A stretch of DNA of 64,000 nt from Chryseobacterium sp. JV274 (GTDB lineage: Bacteria > Bacteroidota > Bacteroidia > Flavobacteriales > Weeksellaceae), in assembly GCF_903969135.1 (NCBI RefSeq), contig NZ_LR824569.1:3431001-3495000 (forward strand). The letters run 5' to 3'. How positions within the stretch are numbered: the stretch's first letter is position 1; every line of letters begins with the position of its first letter. The position numbers were made by a program, and so were the translations under genes. The notes beneath the pieces are model-generated. The model did not search any database. It was not told the origin of the DNA and was given only the letters and a program-made list of their open reading frames with translations. This document shows, in pieces, positions 59,419 to 64,000 of the stretch.

Positions 59419-59487
59419 TCTTGTTCAAATAACAGAACAGAAGAAAATTTTATAAAACAATATTAACAAAATTAAATTTAATTTATT

Positions 59488-59829
59488 ATGAAAAAGTCAT
59501 TATTCGTAGCTGCTATCGCTGCAATCTCTCTAGTTGCTTGTAAAAAAACTGAAGCTACTTCTACTGAAGGAACAACTGATTCTGCTGCTGCTACTGTAGC
59601 TGATTCTGCTGCTGTAGTTTCTGACTCTGCTGCTAAAGTTGTTGATTCTGCTGCAACTACTGCTGTAGAAGCTACTAAAGATGCTGCTGCTGCTACAACT
59701 GCTGCTGGTGCTGAAGTTGCTAAAGATGCTGCTAAAGGAGCTGGAGAAGCTGCTAAAGGAGCTGCTGATGCTGCTAAAGGTGCTGCTGACGCTGCTAAAG
59801 ATGCTGCAAAAGACGCTGCTAAGAAATAA
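59488..59829 (+). CDS. Alanine-rich, LEA-like lipoprotein
   Basis: A 113-residue lipoprotein with signal LFVAAIAAISLVAC (Cys18). The remaining ~95 residues are repeats of Ala/Lys/Asp/Glu, first DSAA-type units and then about eleven-residue units such as AAKGAADAAKG and DAAKDAAKDAAKK, which resemble group 3 LEA or apolipoprotein-type amphipathic helices. Codon use is very biased to GCT, which suggests high expression. The role is probably envelope structure or stress protection, inferred only. The terminator follows 26 bases after the stop. Confidence 0.85.
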   Translation: MKKSLFVAAIAAISLVACKKTEATSTEGTTDSAAATVADSAAVVSDSAAKVVDSAATTAVEATKDAAAATTAAGAEVAKDAAKGAGEAAKGAADAAKGAADAAKDAAKDAAKK

Positions 59830-59855
59830 TTCTAGCATACGCTTAACAATAAAAG

Positions 59856-59885
59856 AACCGTTTCACTCAGTGAGACGGTTTTTTT
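59856..59885 (+). terminator. Terminator of the alanine-rich lipoprotein
   Basis: AACCGTTTCA (59856-59865) pairs with TGAGACGGTT (59871-59880), one G-T pair, followed by five T. Confidence 0.85.
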
Positions 59886-59957
59886 ATGCTTAGTCTTTGC
59901 CGAGCCCAAGGCGAAGCAACCTCATTGAAAATAAAGCCCAGCTTTATCAGACTGTAT

Positions 59958-60725
59958 TTATCCTTTCTTTTGTTTTAAAGATTCATAGCAGGTAATAGCT
60001 ACTGCATTACTCAGATTTAAAGAATCAATACTTCCGGCCATAGGAATCAGCGTGTTTTTTCCTTTTCCAATCCAGAAATCACTCAATCCGGAATGTTCAG
60101 TACCGAATAATACGGCAGAACGTTGTCTGAAATCTCTCTTATAAAGGTCTTCAGCACTTTCATCCATAAGGGTAGTATAAATATTGAAGCTGTTTTTTTG
60201 CAGAAATTCCAATGTTTCTTCATTTTCAGCCTGATATACTTCCATTCCAAAAAGACAGCCCACACTGGATCTGATCACATTAGGATTGTAGAAATCAGTT
60301 TTCCCGTCAGCAACAATCAGTGCATCTACTCCAAACGCTTCACAACTTCTTAAAATAGCGCCAAGGTTTCCCGGTTTTTCTACTCCTTCAACAATAATTA
60401 CCGTAGAATTTTCTTTAGGAACAAATGATGAAAGAGGAGTTTCCTTTGCGTGGTAGATCCCGATAATTCCTTCTGAACTTCCTCTGTAAGCTATTTTTTC
60501 ATATAATTTTTCAATTACATGATGGATTTTTCCCTCTGGAAGGCTTCCTTTAAAGATATTTTCACAGATAAAGAATTCCAGTGGTTCAAAATGATACTGC
60601 ATAGCTCTTTCATTTTCCTGCTGGCCCTCTACTACAAAAACTTTTGATTTTTTACGAAACCTGTTGTCAGTAAGGAGCTTAGTGACATTTTTTATTTTTT
60701 CGTTTTGAAAACTTTCTATCAACAT
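59958..60725 (-). CDS. SpoU/TrmH-family RNA 2'-O-methyltransferase
   Basis: A 255-residue SPOUT methyltransferase. It has an N-terminal substrate-binding part (NVTKLLTDNRFRKKSKVFVVEGQQE). The knotted catalytic part shows VVIVEGVEKPGNLGAILRSCEAFG, the VIRSSVGCLFGM segment, VLFGTEHSGLSDF and the SAM-binding IPMAGSIDSLNLSNAVAIT. It probably methylates a ribose in rRNA or tRNA; the exact site is not shown by sequence. It starts 20 bases downstream of the CPBP gene on the same strand. Confidence 0.92.
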   Translation of the reverse strand: MLIESFQNEKIKNVTKLLTDNRFRKKSKVFVVEGQQENERAMQYHFEPLEFFICENIFKGSLPEGKIHHVIEKLYEKIAYRGSSEGIIGIYHAKETPLSSFVPKENSTVIIVEGVEKPGNLGAILRSCEAFGVDALIVADGKTDFYNPNVIRSSVGCLFGMEVYQAENEETLEFLQKNSFNIYTTLMDESAEDLYKRDFRQRSAVLFGTEHSGLSDFWIGKGKNTLIPMAGSIDSLNLSNAVAITCYESLKQKKG

Positions 60726-60745
60726 TCCGCAAAATTATGCAAAAT

Positions 60746-61537
60746 TTATGATTGAACTTCTCTGGTTTTGATAAAAAGGTTTTTCCACGTGATCTCAAAG
60801 GGGAGTTTATTTTTTCTTTTTGCATAAATAACAATGACCGTTATAGCAACAATGGAAACTAATTTATATAGATTTCCATAAAAATTACCGGAAACATTTT
60901 CCGAAACAGTAAAGATTTCCCAGTACAGATTCATCAGGAAATGCAGAAATATAGCTGTCCATAGATTATATTCAGATTCAAAATACACCCAGGCAAAGAA
61001 TAAAGACCCAAGAAATGTAATCGCGAATATTTCCATAAGCTCTGTTATATTCTGGCTCTGGTATAAATGTACCTGTGCAAACAGTAAAGATCCGAATAAG
61101 GCTGATGATAAAAAACCAAGTCTGGTAAACCGGTATATTGTGCCTATAAGAAAAGCCCGGAATATGATTTCTTCAAAAAATGCTGAAGATAATGTATTGA
61201 TAAACAGGGTTTCAAAATATATTTTATTAACTGCTTTAAAGTGAATCATATATCCAATAAGCATGGGGAGAGTTCCTGTAAAAGCTAATGTAAATCCTTT
61301 GAAAATGGGTTTGTTTAAAGAAAGAAGATCCAAAATATTTCTTTTGGGTAACAGAATTTTTAAAGTGATGATCAAAGGAATTAAAGTTATCAGATAAGCG
61401 GTTACATGTGCTACGGCTTTGCTGTGGCTTAGGTTTTTTGAAAATGTCTGAATGCTTTTAAAAAAGAAAGCATCAAAGAAATAATAGGCTGTAAATCCCA
61501 GAATAAAGATTAAAAAGAAGCGGATATTCTTACTCAT
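60746..61537 (-). CDS. CPBP-family intramembrane metalloprotease
   Basis: A 263-residue multi-pass membrane protein with about seven hydrophobic segments. The CPBP signature is there in order: FFEEIIFRAFLIGTI (EExxxR), FAQVHLYQ and FLHFLMNLYW (His/Asn ligands). These are Abi/CAAX-type proteases, with roles from signal processing to bacteriocin self-immunity. No bacteriocin genes are nearby, so the target is unknown. Confidence 0.9.
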   Translation of the reverse strand: MSKNIRFFLIFILGFTAYYFFDAFFFKSIQTFSKNLSHSKAVAHVTAYLITLIPLIITLKILLPKRNILDLLSLNKPIFKGFTLAFTGTLPMLIGYMIHFKAVNKIYFETLFINTLSSAFFEEIIFRAFLIGTIYRFTRLGFLSSALFGSLLFAQVHLYQSQNITELMEIFAITFLGSLFFAWVYFESEYNLWTAIFLHFLMNLYWEIFTVSENVSGNFYGNLYKLVSIVAITVIVIYAKRKNKLPFEITWKNLFIKTREVQS

Positions 61538-61628
61538 GTTAGTTAAATTTTGAGCAAAAATGTGGTTTTAAATCTATGCTTTCAAACTAATGTGATGAAT
61601 AGCAAAGAATAGTGACGAATGACAAGAT

Positions 61629-62468
61629 TTATGGATTCTGCTGCTGTAGTTGAGGAATAATTGAAGGAATAAAACTTCTTGAAACAGGGATTTCAAAATC
61701 AATTTCCGGGAGAATTAATTTATATCCCTGAGCATTTCCTTTAAGATTTTTGACCTTTGTAAGATTGACAATATAAGAACGGTGGCATTTTTTGACAGAA
61801 CCGTTTTCGATTTGTTGTAGAGCACTGGATAAACTGATTCTGACCAACACTTTTTTTAAAATATTATTCTCTAAAAAGTAAAACGTACAATAGTTTTCCA
61901 TTGACTGAACGCATAGGAAATTGCTTTCGCTGATGATAAGTTCTGAATTCTGTGCGGATATTTTCAATAGATTTTGCTGTAATTCCGGAATAGAAACCGG
62001 AAGGTGTTGAGAAATATTCCGGGCTGTATTTTCGTGAAGATTCTTTAAATAGATATATCGCGATAAAATATATATGATAGAAATTGGAATGCCAACGGCC
62101 AGAGAATAAAGGAACATATAAAAATAATTGCCCAAATCAAGTTTTACATGGCTCAGAAATAATGAATTGTAAAAGTAGGATAGAATTGATCCAACGAATA
62201 GAATGAAAATTATTTTTAAAAGCTCTGCCCCCATATTCCAGTTGCTGAAACGGGAAGTCATAAGATTGGCAATAAAAAATGCTGTTCCAAAAATAATGCA
62301 ATAGGGGAAAAGTAGTAAAAACTTGTAGGGATGCAGAAAGTTTTCTGTACCAAAAGGCTGAAAAATAATCAGAAACAGGTATACAGAAACTCCTGCTCCC
62401 AAAGAAGAAACGAAAATTTCTTTGAAGGATTCGGATTTTGGGTAAGGATATGATGCAAACGAAAACAT
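61629..62468 (-). CDS. LytTR-type regulator with membrane segments
   Basis: A 279-residue protein. The first half has four hydrophobic segments (about 22-36, 48-66, 84-100, 118-140), which would anchor it in the inner membrane. The second half is a LytTR DNA-binding domain (LLKISAQNSELIISESNFLCVQSMENYCTFYF, GSVKKCHRSYIVNLTKVKNLKGNAQGYKL). Such membrane-bound LytTR proteins are common in Bacteroidota and act as one-component regulators. It lies 5 bases before the stop of the RmuC gene on the same strand. Confidence 0.9.
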   Translation of the reverse strand: MFSFASYPYPKSESFKEIFVSSLGAGVSVYLFLIIFQPFGTENFLHPYKFLLLFPYCIIFGTAFFIANLMTSRFSNWNMGAELLKIIFILFVGSILSYFYNSLFLSHVKLDLGNYFYMFLYSLAVGIPISIIYILSRYIYLKNLHENTARNISQHLPVSIPELQQNLLKISAQNSELIISESNFLCVQSMENYCTFYFLENNILKKVLVRISLSSALQQIENGSVKKCHRSYIVNLTKVKNLKGNAQGYKLILPEIDFEIPVSRSFIPSIIPQLQQQNP

Positions 62469-62473
62469 ATCAT

Positions 62474-63979
62474 TTAGCTTTCTGATGGTTCAATAAGGTT
62501 ACTATTGTCTATAAGACTTTGAGGCAGATCTTTTTTATTTTTAATTCCTAATGACTTCAGCTTTTGAGTTTGAATCACAAGGTTGTCATTTCCGGTATGA
62601 AGCTGTTTGTAAGCATCATTGTATACATTTTTAGCCTGATCTAGGTTTCTGCCTACTTTTTCCAGATTATCCACAAAACCTACAAATTTATCATAAAGTC
62701 TGGCTCCGCGTTCTGCAATTTCTACGGAATTTCGGTTTTGATATTCACGTTTCCAAAGATCAGCAATCAGTTTAAGGGAAGTAATCAAGTTACTTGGATT
62801 AAGCAAAAGAATTCTTCTTTCATAGGCATAGTTCCAAAGGTTCTGATCTGCCTGCATGGCTGCAATATAAGCGGGTTCACTAGGAATAAACATCATCACG
62901 AAATCCAGTGATTTTCCGTAATCATCATATGCTTTCTGGCTTAGCTGTGTGATATGGTTTTTGATAGATCCAAGGTGTTGGCTAAGTTTTATAGCGTAAA
63001 CATCAGCGTCGGTTTCATCTACCAATTCTGTAAAAGCAGTTAAAGATACTTTAGAATCAATGATGACATTTCTTTCATCCGGATATTTTACAACGGCATC
63101 AGGACGCATTTTCTTTCCTGAGAATTCTGAGAATAAAGCTTTATTGTCTTCATCCCGTAATTCATGTTCCAGAAAATATTCTCTTCCTTTTACCAATCCA
63201 GATTTTTCAAGGATACTTTCAAGAATCATTTCGCCCCAATTTCCCTGGGTTTTACTTTCCCCTTTCAGTGCACGGGTCAGTTTTTTGGCATCTTCGGAAA
63301 TCTGCTGGTTCAGTTCTGCCAGTTCTTTCACTTTTTCAGCAAGGGAGAAGCGTTCTTTATTTTCCTTTTCATAGGCTTCGTTGACTTTGTTTTTTAAATC
63401 AGCAATTTTTTCCTGAAAAGGCTCAAGGATATTTTTTAAGTTATTTTGATTTAAAGTGGTAAACTTTTCTGTCTTTTCTTCTAAAATTTTATTGGCAAGG
63501 TTTTCAAACTGAAGTTTGGAGTCTTCCTGGATCTTAATAATTTCTTCTTTCTGGGTATCAAGCGATTGTTGAAGACCTTCATTTTTTGCAGAAAGTTCAG
63601 AATTTTTAGCAAAAAGAGTCTGCTTTTCAAGAATGTGGGTTTCTATCTGAGAATTCTGTCTTTGATTGATTTGCTTTAATTCCTGGAACTGAATGTTTAA
63701 AGAAGAATATTCGGCGGAGATTTTAGAAAATTCATTTTTCAGGTCATCCAGAAGATCCTGTTGCTGCATATTGGCTTCTTTCTCTTTGCTGATATTCTGA
63801 TGAAGTTCCTGAATCTTCAGGTTTGAATTTTCAAGATCAGACTGCGTTTTTATAGATAAGGTGTTCAGCGAGTCATAAGAGCTTCTTGAAACCATTGACG
63901 ATTTCAGTGCAAAATATAATATAACCGCGCCAAGTACACCACCGGCAATCAACCCAATAATTAAGTATATCATCTCCAT
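62474..63979 (-). CDS. rmuC: DNA recombination protein RmuC
   Basis: A 501-residue RmuC protein. One N-terminal membrane helix (IYLIIGLIAGGVLGAVILYFAL) is followed by a long coiled coil (about 35-200). The nuclease-like domain has NWGEMILESILEKSGL, MRPDAVVKYPDERNVIIDSKVSLTAF, and DFVMMFIPSEPAYIAAM. It is linked to limiting inversion-type recombination. The LytTR gene follows 5 bases downstream. Confidence 0.95.
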   Translation of the reverse strand: MEMIYLIIGLIAGGVLGAVILYFALKSSMVSRSSYDSLNTLSIKTQSDLENSNLKIQELHQNISKEKEANMQQQDLLDDLKNEFSKISAEYSSLNIQFQELKQINQRQNSQIETHILEKQTLFAKNSELSAKNEGLQQSLDTQKEEIIKIQEDSKLQFENLANKILEEKTEKFTTLNQNNLKNILEPFQEKIADLKNKVNEAYEKENKERFSLAEKVKELAELNQQISEDAKKLTRALKGESKTQGNWGEMILESILEKSGLVKGREYFLEHELRDEDNKALFSEFSGKKMRPDAVVKYPDERNVIIDSKVSLTAFTELVDETDADVYAIKLSQHLGSIKNHITQLSQKAYDDYGKSLDFVMMFIPSEPAYIAAMQADQNLWNYAYERRILLLNPSNLITSLKLIADLWKREYQNRNSVEIAERGARLYDKFVGFVDNLEKVGRNLDQAKNVYNDAYKQLHTGNDNLVIQTQKLKSLGIKNKKDLPQSLIDNSNLIEPSES

Positions 63980-64000
63980 CTTCCAAAATTATGAAAAAAG

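Noticed and set aside
59530..59838. Ser-rich minus-strand frame opposite the alanine-rich lipoprotein
   Set aside because: It is the antisense shadow of GCT-rich repeats (GCT on one strand reads AGC on the other) and lacks any signal or start context.
1..64000. CRISPR arrays or IS elements
   Set aside because: No regularly spaced direct repeats of 25-40 bases and no transposase or integrase gene were seen in the window.

Overview
The window looks like a chromosomal segment of a Flavobacteriia member, most likely Chryseobacterium or a close Weeksellaceae relative. It is AT-rich. Promoters have the Bacteroidota -7 element (TAnnTTTG), and there are SusC/SusD outer-membrane proteins, type IX secretion (T9SS) C-terminal domains, a LytTR regulator with membrane segments, a bacillithiol gene and a GYDIA-type GHMP kinase. 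The genus is inferred from overall gene style and was not tested by a search.

Layout. 1-7.1 kb: core metabolism (end of bshC, a LysM/periplasmic-binding fusion, fabD, a GHMP kinase, pckA, aroQ). 7.3-12.1 kb: a SAM-I (S-box) riboswitch followed by a SusC/SusD pair. 12.1-20.5 kb, minus strand: a polymorphic-toxin-like operon made of an S74-like coiled-coil protein, a one-YD-repeat T9SS protein, a 2179-residue SpvB/RHS protein with a HEYGH metallopeptidase-like tip, and a small lipoprotein that could be the cognate immunity protein. 20.8-31.4 kb: a heavy-metal efflux island with an RND pump fused to its own outer-membrane factor, its adaptor, a bestrophin-like channel, a CDF exporter, a Fur-family regulator and a Zn/Cd P-type ATPase. 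The pump and the ATPase share the same operator-promoter module. 32.1-37.9 kb: a probable copper/periplasmic-redox island (YHS lipoprotein, SCO, secreted superoxide dismutase, MbnP-like and MbnH-like proteins, and an outer-membrane protein), with two copies of a small Cys-motif membrane protein.

38.0-44.9 kb: a cobalamin riboswitch controlling a BtuB-like receptor, a YncE/BtuG-like lipoprotein, a PKD-like lipoprotein and a large T9SS cargo protein. 45.1-46.9 kb: tandem paralogous T9SS proteins. 47.2-48.7 kb: rpsT with three identical tRNA-Glu genes, plus a fourth tRNA-Glu. 48.7-64 kb: mainly housekeeping and envelope genes: amidase, LptD, RidA, HtrA, TrhO with a C-terminal extension, formyl-THF cyclo-ligase, an alanine-rich lipoprotein, a SpoU methyltransferase, a CPBP protease, LytTR and RmuC.

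The best candidates for something undescribed are: (1) the duplicated TGCAAT-N3-ATTGCA operator that appears to join czcA and the ATPase into one Fur-family regulon; (2) the pump/outer-membrane-factor fusion with an internal signal-peptide-like junction one base away from an ancestral double stop; (3) the family of small Cys-cluster proteins seeded through both metal islands; (4) the RHS metallopeptidase and lipoprotein pair; and (5) TrhO carrying a domain that resembles the C-terminus of U32 peptidases such as TrhP. No IS element, prophage or CRISPR array was seen.
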